From assembly GCF_020618775.1 (NCBI RefSeq), contig NZ_JAESVB010000001.1:620001-684000 (forward strand): a stretch of 64,000 bases of DNA. Reading direction: 5' to 3'. The translations under genes were made by a program, and so were the position numbers. Positions 1-9,059 of the stretch are shown here, piece by piece. How positions within the stretch are numbered: the first letter of the stretch is position 1; each line of letters opens with the position of its first letter. Source of the DNA: Acidisoma silvae (GTDB lineage Bacteria; Pseudomonadota; Alphaproteobacteria; Acetobacterales; Acetobacteraceae). The notes under the pieces were generated by a model that saw only the letters and a program-made list of their open reading frames with translations, did not search any database and had not been told where the DNA came from.

Positions 1-114
1 CTTCGCCAAGGTGAGAGACAGATTGTTGATGGCCTTGAACCCGTCGAAGGTTTTGTTGACGCCGTTGAGATACAGAAGGTCACCGCTGACGGCCCCGATG
101 GGTTGCGCGTTCAT
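1..114 (-). CDS. urtD: Urea ABC transporter ATP-binding protein UrtD (N-terminal fragment)
   Basis: Only the first 38 codons are inside the window; the gene runs off the left edge. The ATG overlaps the urtC stop by 4 bp (ATGA). The visible N-terminus includes LNGVNKTFDGFKAINNLSLT, the usual first beta strands of a branched-chain amino acid/urea type ABC ATPase, just before the Walker A, which is not reached. UrtD together with UrtE energises urea import through UrtB/UrtC. The identity rests mainly on position in the urtABCD order. Confidence 0.85.
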   Translation of the reverse strand, partial: MNAQPIGAVSGDLLYLNGVNKTFDGFKAINNLSLTLAK

Positions 115-1286
115 GCCGTTTTCTCCCCATCCTCGATATCCGCGCCGGCCTCGGCCAGATCAGCCGTCTGGCCGTCGATGGCGGCCAGACCCTGCTTCTC
201 ATGCGCGGTCGGCAGCGCCGCGTCATTCCCGGTCCGCCGGGCAAAGGTGCCGACAATGCCTTTCGGCAGGAACAGCGTGACGAGAATGAAAAGGCCACCC
301 AGCGCATAAAGCCAGGCGCCGGGCAGCGCGCCGGTCAGGATCGTCTTGCCGAAATTCACCAGCACCGCGCCGAGGATGGCGCCCGACAGCGTGCCGCGCC
401 CACCGACCGCGACCCAGATCACCGCTTCGATGGAATTCGCAGGCGCGAATTCGCCGGGATTGATGATACCGACCTGCGGCACGTACAGCGCGCCGCCGAT
501 GCCGGCGATGACGGCGGACAGAACCCAGACCACAAGCTTGTAGTATTCCGGCCGGTAGCCCAGGAAGCGCGTGCGGCTTTCGGCGTCGCGCACAGCCACC
601 AGAACCTGCCCGTAGCGGCTGCCCACCAGCCAGCGGGCGAAGAGGAAGGCACCGGCCGTGAAGATAGCCGAAATCACCATCAGCGCCGTCGTCGTGCTGC
701 TGCGGTTGAGCGGGAAACCGATAATGTCCTTGAAATCGGTCATGCCGTTATTGCCGCCGAAGCCCATGTCGTTGCGGAAAAAGGCCAGCAGCAGCGCATA
801 GGTCAGCGCCTGGGTGATGATGGAGAGATAGACGCCCGAGACGCGGCTGCGGAAGGCCAGGAAGCCGAAGACGGCGGCCAGGATCGCCGGCACCACCAGC
901 ACCATCACCATGGCGAAGGGGAACCAGGCGAAACCATGCCAATACCAGGGCAGCTGCTTCCAGCCGATGAAGATCATGAAATCCGGCAGATTGGCATTGG
1001 CATAAACGCCGCGCGCGCCGATCTCGCGCGTCAGATACATGCCCATGCAATAGCCGCCCAGCGCGAAGAAGGCGGCGTGGCCGAGCGTGAGAATGCCAGC
1101 AAAACCCCAGACCAGATCGACGGCAAGTGCCAGCAGGGCGTAGCAGAGATATTTGCCGGCAAGACCGACGACGAAATCCGAGACATGCAGCGCGCTGGTC
1201 GCGGGCGTCGCCAGATTGAGGATGGCAAGGATGATCGCGACGCCGATGATGATGACCGGCGTGAGGGTCAGGGAAAGGCGGGTCAT
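111..1286 (-). CDS. urtC: Urea ABC transporter permease UrtC
   Basis: A 391-residue inner-membrane permease of the branched-chain amino acid (LivM) family. It begins MTRLSLTLTPVIIIG and has many hydrophobic segments plus motifs shared with LivM proteins, such as GYCMGMYLTREIGARG and LAVRDAESRTRFLGY (approximately, in the cytoplasmic coupling region). The open frame extends further upstream, but the ATG at 1286 overlaps the urtB stop by 4 bp (ATGA), as expected in a coupled operon, and its N-terminus matches the family. With UrtB it forms the channel for high-affinity urea uptake. The polar tail after the last membrane helix is typical of UrtC. Confidence 0.95.
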   Translation of the reverse strand: MTRLSLTLTPVIIIGVAIILAILNLATPATSALHVSDFVVGLAGKYLCYALLALAVDLVWGFAGILTLGHAAFFALGGYCMGMYLTREIGARGVYANANLPDFMIFIGWKQLPWYWHGFAWFPFAMVMVLVVPAILAAVFGFLAFRSRVSGVYLSIITQALTYALLLAFFRNDMGFGGNNGMTDFKDIIGFPLNRSSTTTALMVISAIFTAGAFLFARWLVGSRYGQVLVAVRDAESRTRFLGYRPEYYKLVVWVLSAVIAGIGGALYVPQVGIINPGEFAPANSIEAVIWVAVGGRGTLSGAILGAVLVNFGKTILTGALPGAWLYALGGLFILVTLFLPKGIVGTFARRTGNDAALPTAHEKQGLAAIDGQTADLAEAGADIEDGEKTA

Positions 1287-2941
1287 GCTTCCACCGCCCG
1301 TCCCTTGACGGGGAACAACCCGCGCGGACGCCGCTGAATGAAGAGGATGATCAGGACCAGGACGACGATCTTGCCGAGCACCGCGCCCGCCACCGGCTCC
1401 AGCCCCTTGTTGACGATGCCCAAGGTCATCGCCGCCAGCACGGTACCCCATAGATTGCCGACGCCGCCGAAGACCACGACCATGAAACTGTCGATGATGT
1501 AGTTCTGGCCGAGGTTCGGAGAGACATTGTCGATCTGCGCGAGTGCCACGCCCGCGACGCCCGCAATGCCTGAGCCCAGACCGAAGGTCATGGCATCGAT
1601 CCAGGGCGTGCGGATGCCCATGCTGGCCGCCATGCGGCGGTTCTGCGTCACCGCGCGCATGCGTAAGCCCAGCGGCGTGAAGCGCATCACCGCCATCAGC
1701 CCGCCCACGACCGCGAAGGCGAAGATGATGATGCAAAGCCGGTTGAGCGTGATGGTGAGGCCACCCACCATGAAGAAGCCGCTCATCCAGTCGGGCGTGG
1801 CCACGTTCTGGTTCTCGGCGCCGAAGCCCGAGCGCACGGCCTGTTGCAGCACCAGGCTGAGACCCCAGGTCGCGAGCAGGGTTTCGAGCGGACGGCCGTA
1901 CAGGAAGCGGATCAGGCAGCGTTCGATCAGAATGCCGATGGCGCCAGCGACGACGAAGGCGACCGGGATGGCGACGATGACGCTGGCACCGAAGAGATCC
2001 GGTGCATAGGCGCGAAACACCTGCTGCACCACGAAGGTCGCATAGGCGCCGATCATCACCATCTCGCCATGGGCCATGTTGATGACGCCCATGACGCCGA
2101 AGGTGATGGCGAGCCCCGCGGCGGCCAGCAGCAGCACCGAGCCGAGGCTGAGGCCGTAATAGACGGTTTCGCCCCAGCTCCAGAGTTTCAGCGAAAAATC
2201 GATATGTTTGATGGCGGTGGCAGCCGCAACTGCCACCGCCTTCGGGGCGCCGGAGAGCGAGGCAAGCTCGTTCCGCGCCGCCATGTCGCCGCGCGCCGCG
2301 ATGGTGTTCACAGCCGCGAGCTGTGTCGTCTGGTCTGTCGTGGACAAGGCAAGCTGGTCTGCCGCTTCCGCCTGCAGCAACGTCGCCCGCACGCGCGGGT
2401 TCTGCTCATGGCTCAGCGCATGCTGCACGATGGGCAAGGTGCCTGCGGCGGGTGATTCGAAAATCGCCTCTGCCGCCTTCTGGCGCGTTGCGGTGTCGGG
2501 CGAGGAGAGGTCAAGCACGCCTTCGGCGGTCGCAATCGCACCGGTCACCATGTCGCTGGCGACGATGCGGCGCACCTGCATGAAGGGCGGTGCCGCAATG
2601 GTGGCGCCGGTGCGGGCATTCAGCCAAGCGCCGGAATCGGTGTCATGAATGAAAAGCCCGGCGTCGGGGCGCGGATATTTCCAGGTATAGAGTTCGTTAT
2701 TGCCGAGCGCATCCAGCACCTTGCGCGCTCGTGCGTCACCCGAGACGGAGATGGCGTTGACCGCGCTCACCACGTCATCAAGGTCGCGGCTGGTCAGGCC
2801 CAGATAAGGGTCGGCTGCCGTCTGGCTGGTCGGCGCGCTTTGGGCATGGGCGGGTGTGAGAGGAGCGAAAGCCAGCATAGCCAACAGAAGACCAAGGATG
2901 GCTGGCCGCCAACGGCAGGGTTGATGAAAGAACTGGCTCAA
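1283..2941 (-). CDS. urtB: Urea ABC transporter permease UrtB
   Basis: A 552-residue protein with a cleavable-looking signal peptide ending near AHAQ (about residue 34). A periplasmic extension of roughly 200 residues follows, then a LivH-type permease domain from about residue 255 (GLSLGSVLLLAAAGLAITFG, GVINMAHGEMVMIGAYATF). The long N-terminal extension is normal for proteobacterial UrtB and separates it from LivH, which is only about 300 residues. It overlaps urtC by 4 bp. It lies 214 bp downstream of urtA, with a palindromic repeat in the gap that may separate expression of the abundant binding protein from the permeases. Confidence 0.95.
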   Translation of the reverse strand: MSQFFHQPCRWRPAILGLLLAMLAFAPLTPAHAQSAPTSQTAADPYLGLTSRDLDDVVSAVNAISVSGDARARKVLDALGNNELYTWKYPRPDAGLFIHDTDSGAWLNARTGATIAAPPFMQVRRIVASDMVTGAIATAEGVLDLSSPDTATRQKAAEAIFESPAAGTLPIVQHALSHEQNPRVRATLLQAEAADQLALSTTDQTTQLAAVNTIAARGDMAARNELASLSGAPKAVAVAAATAIKHIDFSLKLWSWGETVYYGLSLGSVLLLAAAGLAITFGVMGVINMAHGEMVMIGAYATFVVQQVFRAYAPDLFGASVIVAIPVAFVVAGAIGILIERCLIRFLYGRPLETLLATWGLSLVLQQAVRSGFGAENQNVATPDWMSGFFMVGGLTITLNRLCIIIFAFAVVGGLMAVMRFTPLGLRMRAVTQNRRMAASMGIRTPWIDAMTFGLGSGIAGVAGVALAQIDNVSPNLGQNYIIDSFMVVVFGGVGNLWGTVLAAMTLGIVNKGLEPVAGAVLGKIVVLVLIILFIQRRPRGLFPVKGRAVEA

Positions 2942-3002
2942 TGGCTAAGCTCCTCTCGCTGCGGTGTCATGGCGCGGTCGAGCCAATCGCCGACTGCTCT
3001 AT

Positions 3003-3125
3003 CGTCATCCGCGGGCTTGTCCCGCGGATCTACCCATTCGGGAGTGCGAGACGTGGATCGAGCGCCCAGGCGGCGTTTTGCCTGGGCGACCGGGTGGACC
3101 CCCGGGACAAGCCCGGGGGTGACGG
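3003..3125. repeat. Dispersed palindromic intergenic repeat, copy 1 (urtA-urtB gap)
   Basis: Two inverted units face each other. The left one starts GTCATCCGCGGGCTTGTCCC and the right one ends with the matching inverted form (GGGACAAGCCCGGGGGTGAC). Each unit is itself a GC-rich hairpin. The same design (GTCATsCC ... GGsATGAC) recurs at six other intergenic sites in the window. Here it sits inside the urt operon between urtA and urtB, where it could stabilise the urtA message or attenuate readthrough. Confidence 0.8.
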
Positions 3126-3155
3126 CTTCATTGAGGTGACAGGTCGGAGAGCGTG

Positions 3156-4538
3156 TCAGCTCGCCTTGCTGCCCAGGCACTTGCCCTTCACGACGTCGTA
3201 GTTGCCGCAGCTCATGGGCGGCAGCCAGTCGCCGATCAGGTCCTTCGATTCCGGCAGATAGGGCGACCAGGGCTGGGCGACGACGGTGCCCGGCGTTTCG
3301 TAGACTATGTTGAACTGGCCGTTGCCCTGAATTTCGCCGATCAGCACCGGCTTGGTGATGTGGTGGTTCGGCATCATGGCGGAATAATCGCCCGAGAGGT
3401 TGCCGGCGGTGATGCCGGGCAGGGCGGCGATGACGGCGTCGGTATCGGTCGTATTGGCCTTCTCGACCGCCTTCACCCACATATTGAAGCCGATATAGGC
3501 CGCTTCCATCGGGTCGTTCGTGACGCGCTTGTCGTTCTTCGCGAATTTCTTGAAGTCGGCGATGAACTGCGTATTGGCCGGGCTGTCGACGCTTTCGAAA
3601 TAGTTCCAGGCGGCGAGGTGGCCGACCAGCGGCTTGGTGTCGATGCCGGCCAGTTCCTGCTCGCCGACCGAGAAGGCCACGACCGGAATATCGGTCGCCT
3701 TGATGCCCTGGTTGCCCAGTTCCTTGTAGAAGGGCACGTTGGCGTCACCATTGATGGTGGAGACAACGGCCGTCTTGGCGCCCGAGGAGCCGAAGCTTTT
3801 GATCTGGGAGACGATGCCCTGCCAGTCGGAATAGCCGAAGGGCGTGTAGTTGATCATGATGTCGGAGGCGGCGACGCCCTTGGACTTCAGATAGGCTTCC
3901 AGGATCTTGTTGGTCGTGCGCGGATAGACGTAATCGGTGCCGGCCAGAACCCAACGCTTCACATGCATCGTGTCCATCAGATAGTCGACGGCCGGAATGG
4001 CCTGCTGGTTCGGGGCAGCGCCGGTGTAGAAGATATTGCGGCTGCATTCCTGGCCCTCATACTGGACCGGGTAGAACAGGATGCCGTTCAGCTGCTCGAA
4101 GACCGGCAGCACGGACTTGCGGGAAACCGAGGTCCAGCAGCCGAAGACGGCGGCGCATTTGTCGACGGACAGAAGCTGCTTCGCCTTTTCGGCAAACAGC
4201 GGCCAGTTGGAGGCAGGGTCGACGACGACGGCTTCCAGCTTCTGGCCCAGCAGGCCGCCATTGGCATTCTGCTGGTCGATCAGCATCAGCATCACTTCCT
4301 TCAGCGGGGTTTCGCTGATGGCCATGGTGCCGGACAGGGAGTGCATGATGCCGACTTTGATGGTGCCGGCGGCCTGGGCGCGGGCCGGGCGGGTGGTCGC
4401 GACCGTGCCGACGGCGGCGGTGCCGATGGTGGCGGCGGCAGCGGCGGCAAGGCCCAGGCCGCCCAGCGAACGGCGGCCCATCTCGATTTGCGGGGCGGCG
4501 TCGGTTTCCGGCAGCGCCGGCTTGATTTCGTCCGTCAT
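3156..4538 (-). CDS. urtA: Urea ABC transporter substrate-binding protein UrtA
   Basis: A 460-residue periplasmic urea-binding protein. The N-terminus carries a Tat-like signal (GRRSLGGLGLAAAAA followed by an Ala-rich region ending ARAQ near residue 57). The mature part has the family sequence TIKVGIMHSLSGTMAISETP and the conserved VFGCWTSVSRKSVLPVFEQ. The length fits UrtA after signal removal. The ATG at 4538 is preferred because GAGAGG lies about 12 bases upstream; an in-frame ATG at 4574 would add 12 residues. It is the first gene of the minus-strand urt operon and faces the NCS1-fused kinase across a 200-bp gap. Confidence 0.95.
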   Translation of the reverse strand: MTDEIKPALPETDAAPQIEMGRRSLGGLGLAAAAAATIGTAAVGTVATTRPARAQAAGTIKVGIMHSLSGTMAISETPLKEVMLMLIDQQNANGGLLGQKLEAVVVDPASNWPLFAEKAKQLLSVDKCAAVFGCWTSVSRKSVLPVFEQLNGILFYPVQYEGQECSRNIFYTGAAPNQQAIPAVDYLMDTMHVKRWVLAGTDYVYPRTTNKILEAYLKSKGVAASDIMINYTPFGYSDWQGIVSQIKSFGSSGAKTAVVSTINGDANVPFYKELGNQGIKATDIPVVAFSVGEQELAGIDTKPLVGHLAAWNYFESVDSPANTQFIADFKKFAKNDKRVTNDPMEAAYIGFNMWVKAVEKANTTDTDAVIAALPGITAGNLSGDYSAMMPNHHITKPVLIGEIQGNGQFNIVYETPGTVVAQPWSPYLPESKDLIGDWLPPMSCGNYDVVKGKCLGSKAS

Positions 4539-4625
4539 CGTCTCGGTTCCTCTCTCGTTGTCAGAAAATTCCATGTCGGCAAACGCGACCTGGGGCGGAG
4601 AGTGACGTTGACTGGTCGTCCGGGA

Positions 4626-4645
4626 CCATACGCAAAAGCGCGTAT
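4626..4645. promoter_or_regulatory. Perfect inverted repeat between urtA and the kinase gene (candidate operator)
   Basis: CATACGC and GCGTATG are perfect 7-bp arms separated by 6 bases (AAAAGC). The site lies in the 200-bp divergent region, about 90 bp from each start codon. There is no T-run and both neighbours are transcribed away from it, so it is not a terminator. Paired heptamers in inverted orientation are the kind of site that NarL/LuxR-type response regulators bind, and such a regulator is encoded at 8118-9011. The link is inferred. Confidence 0.45.
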
Positions 4646-4738
4646 GACCGGGCGCGCGGTCTATGCTTTGATAGGAATCGGTTTATTCGTCATGGCCGGG
4701 CGGCCCCGCCTGAGAGAGACCTACATTAAGGCGGCGCG

Positions 4739-7700
4739 GTGAGGATAACGACACCTTCAGGCTCCGCGCGGCTGGCGCGGCAGCGCATCACCCGCACCAG
4801 GCGGGAATATAACCGCTGGGTCGCCAACCAGACGCTGGAGGATTACGCGCTCCGCTTCACGGCCAAAAGCGCGCGCAAATGGACGGCGCTGCGGGTGGCC
4901 AATACCGCCCTGGGTGCCGTCTCCTTCCTCGCGCTGGAAGCGATCGGCGGCACCATCACGCTGGCCTACGGCTTCCAGAATTCGATTCTGGCCATCGCCT
5001 TCGTCAGCGTCATGATCTTTCTGATCAGCATTCCCATCTGCGCCCATGCCGCGCGGGCGGGCGTGGATGTCGATCTGCTGACGCGCGGTGCGGGTTTCGG
5101 CTATATCGGCTCCACCATCACCTCGCTGATTTATGCGAGTTTCACCTTCATCTTTTTCGGCATCGAGGCCGTGATTCTCGCCTCCATGCTGCAAAGCTTT
5201 TTCGGCGTGCCGGAATGGCTGGGCTATATTCTGTGCGCCATCGTCATCCTGCCGCTGGTCACCCACGGCATCACCTTCATCAGCCGCTTCCAGCTCTGGA
5301 CCCAGCCGATCTGGTTCGTCCTCAACCTGGTGCCGATCATCGCGGTGCTGGTCACGCATCCGGACTGGCTTCCGGGCTGGACCCGGTTTGCGGGCCAGCA
5401 TGGCCGCGCGGCCGGGTTCGATCTGGCAGGCTTCGGCGCCGCCGCCTCCATCCTTTTTGCCATGATCACGCAAACCGCCGAGCAGGTGGATTTCATCCGC
5501 TTCCTGCCACCGCAATCGGCCATCGGCGCGCGGCGCTGGTGGACGGCGCTGATCCTCGGCGGTCCAGGCTGGATCGCGATCGACGTCATCAAGCTGCTGG
5601 CGGGCTCCCTGCTGGCCTATGTCGCCCTGCAAAGCGGAATGCTGCCGGATGATGCCGTGCAGCCGGCGCAGATGTACCGGCTGGCTTTCCAGACCATCGC
5701 ATCGTCGCCCGTCGCCATCATGCTGACCTGCGCTCTGGTCGTGGTCTCTCAGGTCAAGATCAACATCACCAATGCCTATGCCGGGTCGCTCGCCTGGTCG
5801 AATTTCTTTTCGCGCCTGACGCACAGCCATCCCGGCCGCGTCATCTGGCTGATCTTCAATATCGTCATTGCCCTGCTGCTGATGGAAACCGGGGTAACCA
5901 AGACCATCCAGCACACGCTGGTCGTCTATTCCAATGTCGCCGCCGCCTGGATGGGCGCGCTGGTCGCCGATCTGGTGGTCAACAAGCGGCTCGGCCTCAG
6001 TCCGAAGGGCATCGAGTTCAAGCGCGCGCATCTCTTCGACATCAATCCGGTCGGTGTCGGCGCCATGCTGCTGGCTGTCATCGTCTCGCTCTCGGCCTAT
6101 GCCGGGCTGCTGGGGCGGGGGCCGGCAGCACTCTCCACCTTCATCGCCTTCGGCGGGGCCTTTCTTGTGGCCCCGCTGATCGCCTGGGGCACCGGCGGCC
6201 GCACCTATCTGGCCCGGCGGGGCCGCGCCGCCTGGGCCTCGCGCGGCACCATCGCCTGCTCCGTCTGCGAACATGCTTTCGAGCCCGAGGACATGGCCTA
6301 TTGCCCGGTCTATACCGGCCCCATTTGCTCGCTCTGCTGTTCGCTCGACGCCCGCTGCCATGACGCCTGCAAACCGCATGGGCGGGTGGCCGAGCAGGTC
6401 GCGAAAAGCTTCCGCTTCGTCATGCCCGCGCCCGTCATCGCGCTCATGCGCGTGCGGGTGGCGCGTTTCATCGGCGTGCTGTTCCTGTTCGCGGCCGGCA
6501 CCGGCCTGCTGCTGATCGCCATCGACGCGCAGACCGTGAGTAGTGGCCCGATCAGCAAGGCTGCCGCCAATGCCGCCTTCTGGAAGACCTTCCTGGTCAT
6601 GCTCGTCATTGGCGGCGTCGTCTCCTGGCTGGCCGTGCTGGCGCAAGAAAGCCGGCGCGCGGCGGAGGAAGAGACGCGCCGCCAGACCGTGCTGCTGCTG
6701 GACGAAATCAGCGCCCATCGCCAGACGGATGCCGAATTGCAGCGGGCCAAGGAAACGGCCGAGGCCGCCTCCCGCGCCAAAAGCCGCTATGTCGTCGGCA
6801 TCAGCCACGAACTCCGCAGTCCGCTGAACGCCATCCTTGGCTATGCCCAGCTCTTGGAGAAGGACGCCGATATCCCAGCCCGCAAGCGGGAGGGTCTGCG
6901 CATCATCCGCCGCTCGGGCGAGCATCTGACAGCGCTGATCGGCGGCCTGCTCGACATTTCCAAAATCGAGGCCGGGCATATCGAGCTGTATCGGGATGAA
7001 ATCCGCCTGCCGGAATTTCTCGATCATCTGGTGCAGATGATGCGCTTGCAGGCCGAGACCAAAGGCATCGCGCTGCATTACCGGGCCGATCCGCTGCCGC
7101 GCCTGGTCTATGCGGATGAGCATCGGCTGCGGCAGGTGCTCATCAATCTTCTGTCGAACGCCATCAAGTTCACGACCGAAGGCAGCGTCACCTTCACGGT
7201 GCGCTACCGCAGCCAGGTCGCGGAATTCGATGTCACGGATACCGGGCGCGGCATCGCGGAAGCCGACCTCATCCGCATTTTCGAGCCTTTTCAGCGTGCA
7301 GGTGATCAGTCGGTGCCTGGCACCGGCCTGGGGCTGACCATCGTGCGCCTACTGACGGAGGTGATGGGCGGAGAGGTGACGGCCACCAGCACGCTGGGCG
7401 AGGGCAGCCGCTTCCGCCTGCGCCTGCTGCTGTCGGAAGCGGCCGAGACGCTGAAGCCCAGCCCGCCGGCGCTGGAAATCACCGGCTATCGCGGCCGACG
7501 CCTGACGGTGCTGGTGGCCGATGACGACGCGACCCAGCGGTCACTGATGCTCGATCTGCTGACGCCTTTGGGCTTTACCGTTGTCGGGGCGGCCGGCGGC
7601 GCCGAATGCCTGGCGCTGACCGAGCAATGGCGCCCCGACCTGTTCCTGCTCGACCTCTCGATGCCCGATGCCACGGGCTGGGATCTGGCCCAGCGCCTGC

Positions 7701-8116
7701 GGGAGGAGGTGCGGGCGAAGGCGCCCATCGTCATCGTCTCGGCCAATGCCCGCGAATTGGAAGTCGCCCCGCGCGAGGGGCAATTTCATGATGATGTCAT
7801 GGCCAAGCCTGTGCGGCTGGATCTGCTGCTGGAGAGCATCGGCCGGCTTCTGGCGCTGGACTGGACAAGGCTGGAGACCGAGGCGCTGCCTGCCACGGCG
7901 GACGAGGGGGCCGACCTGACCGCGCAGCAATTGGGCGAACTCCGCGAACTCGCCGCCATCGGCTATGTGCGCGGCATCCGCCAGCGGCTGGACGCCCTGG
8001 TGGAGGAGCAGCCGGCGCTGGACCCGACGCTGACGCCCTTGCGCGCGCTGATCGCCGATTACCGGCTGGATGCTTTTATCGCGGCCCTGGATGAGATGGC
8101 CGGGCGGAGACCGTGA
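4739..8116 (+). CDS. NCS1 transporter-fused hybrid histidine kinase
   Basis: A 1125-residue membrane protein. Residues about 30-490 form a transporter domain with around twelve hydrophobic segments resembling NCS1 permeases for nucleobases, allantoin and hydantoin (for example WTALRVANTALGAVSFLALE). Residues 507-544 hold eight cysteines (507, 510, 522, 530, 533, 534, 540, 544). Two more membrane helices (about 575-597 and 614-636) and a short coiled coil follow. The HisKA domain has its phospho-His at 690 (GISHELRSPLNAIL). The ATPase has NLLSNAIKF, DTGRGI and GTGLGLTI. A receiver spans about 921-1040 (VADDD; acceptor Asp 972; Lys 1023), with a helical C-terminal tail. The start is GTG. It probably senses substrate through the transporter fold; urea or a related nitrogen compound is inferred from the divergent urtA. 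Confidence 0.9.
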   Translation: MRITTPSGSARLARQRITRTRREYNRWVANQTLEDYALRFTAKSARKWTALRVANTALGAVSFLALEAIGGTITLAYGFQNSILAIAFVSVMIFLISIPICAHAARAGVDVDLLTRGAGFGYIGSTITSLIYASFTFIFFGIEAVILASMLQSFFGVPEWLGYILCAIVILPLVTHGITFISRFQLWTQPIWFVLNLVPIIAVLVTHPDWLPGWTRFAGQHGRAAGFDLAGFGAAASILFAMITQTAEQVDFIRFLPPQSAIGARRWWTALILGGPGWIAIDVIKLLAGSLLAYVALQSGMLPDDAVQPAQMYRLAFQTIASSPVAIMLTCALVVVSQVKINITNAYAGSLAWSNFFSRLTHSHPGRVIWLIFNIVIALLLMETGVTKTIQHTLVVYSNVAAAWMGALVADLVVNKRLGLSPKGIEFKRAHLFDINPVGVGAMLLAVIVSLSAYAGLLGRGPAALSTFIAFGGAFLVAPLIAWGTGGRTYLARRGRAAWASRGTIACSVCEHAFEPEDMAYCPVYTGPICSLCCSLDARCHDACKPHGRVAEQVAKSFRFVMPAPVIALMRVRVARFIGVLFLFAAGTGLLLIAIDAQTVSSGPISKAAANAAFWKTFLVMLVIGGVVSWLAVLAQESRRAAEEETRRQTVLLLDEISAHRQTDAELQRAKETAEAASRAKSRYVVGISHELRSPLNAILGYAQLLEKDADIPARKREGLRIIRRSGEHLTALIGGLLDISKIEAGHIELYRDEIRLPEFLDHLVQMMRLQAETKGIALHYRADPLPRLVYADEHRLRQVLINLLSNAIKFTTEGSVTFTVRYRSQVAEFDVTDTGRGIAEADLIRIFEPFQRAGDQSVPGTGLGLTIVRLLTEVMGGEVTATSTLGEGSRFRLRLLLSEAAETLKPSPPALEITGYRGRRLTVLVADDDATQRSLMLDLLTPLGFTVVGAAGGAECLALTEQWRPDLFLLDLSMPDATGWDLAQRLREEVRAKAPIVIVSANARELEVAPREGQFHDDVMAKPVRLDLLLESIGRLLALDWTRLETEALPATADEGADLTAQQLGELRELAAIGYVRGIRQRLDALVEEQPALDPTLTPLRALIADYRLDAFIAALDEMAGRRP

Positions 8117-8117
8117 C

Positions 8118-9011
8118 GTGAAACGCCGGGACATCATTCTGGTCGTGGACGACACGCCCGGCACGCTCGGCGTGCTGAACGAGGTGCTGGAGGATGCCGG
8201 CTATACGGTGCTGATGGCGCAATCGGCGGCGGCCGCCATGATCGTGCTGGAGCGCGTGCTGCCGGATGTTATCCTGATCGACGCCGTCATGCCCGGCATG
8301 GACGGGTTCGAGGCCTGCCGGCGGATGAAGCGCAATCCGGCGCTGGCCTCGGTCCCCATCATTTTCATGACGGGGCTGACGGAAAGCGAGGATGTGGTGC
8401 GCGGGCTTGAGGCCGGTGGTGTCGATTACGTCACCAAGCCATTGCAACTGGCCGAGGTCATCGCCCGCATTCGCGTCCATCTCACCGGGGCGCGGCGCAC
8501 GCAAAGCGCCCAGGCGGCGCTGGACACGGCAGGACGCTTTCTTCTGGCAACCGATACCGAAGGGGAACTGCAATGGGCGACGCCCCAGGCGGCCGGCCTG
8601 CTGGCGCGGCTGGTGCCGGCCCAGGACGGCGCCCCGGCCTGCCCCTGGGTTGCTGATTGGCTGGTGGAGTCGCCCGAGCAGGCGCCCGGGCAGGTGGCTA
8701 TCGCGCTGGGCGAGGCGCCGGTTCTGCAATTCGTCTATGTCGGCCGCATGGCGCCCGATGAGGTGATGTTCCGCATCCAGGAAACGCGGACCTCGACCGA
8801 GGAAGCGCAGCTGCGGGAACGTCTGGGCCTGACGGCGCGGGAGGCCGAGGTGCTGCTCTGGGTCGGTCACGGCAAGGGCACGCGCGATATTGCGGATATC
8901 CTGGGCATGAGCCCGCGCACGGTGCAGAAACATCTGGAGCAGATCTACGCCAAGCTGGGGGTGGAGAACCGCGCGGCCGCGGCGGCCATCGCCATCCGCA
9001 CGGTGGGGTGA
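8118..9011 (+). CDS. Response regulator, receiver plus LuxR-type HTH
   Basis: A 297-residue protein with a GTG start one base after the kinase stop, so the two are translationally linked. Residues about 5-125 form a receiver (ILVVDD, acceptor Asp 55 in LIDAVMPG, FMTGLTE, Lys in YVTKPL). A middle segment of about 100 residues resembles a degenerate PAS-like sensor region. A LuxR/NarL-type HTH lies near the C-terminus (LTAREAEVLLWVGHGKGTRDIADILG, here in two overlapping pieces, then SPRTVQKHLEQIYAKLGV). It is the likely DNA-binding partner of the upstream kinase. Control of urt genes is inferred from position only. An in-frame start at 8070 would overlap the kinase and is less likely. Confidence 0.9.
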   Translation: MKRRDIILVVDDTPGTLGVLNEVLEDAGYTVLMAQSAAAAMIVLERVLPDVILIDAVMPGMDGFEACRRMKRNPALASVPIIFMTGLTESEDVVRGLEAGGVDYVTKPLQLAEVIARIRVHLTGARRTQSAQAALDTAGRFLLATDTEGELQWATPQAAGLLARLVPAQDGAPACPWVADWLVESPEQAPGQVAIALGEAPVLQFVYVGRMAPDEVMFRIQETRTSTEEAQLRERLGLTAREAEVLLWVGHGKGTRDIADILGMSPRTVQKHLEQIYAKLGVENRAAAAAIAIRTVG

Positions 9012-9059
9012 GGGGCGAATATGTGGAAAAGCCAGCCTTAGTCGGTTTGGAATCACGCC

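Noticed and set aside
4757-7123. A 788-codon minus-strand open frame opposite the hybrid kinase.
   Set aside because: It is antisense to clear kinase and transporter motifs, and its translation is low-complexity (Asp/Gly/Gln/Arg/Ala-rich), as expected of the opposite strand of GC-rich coding DNA.
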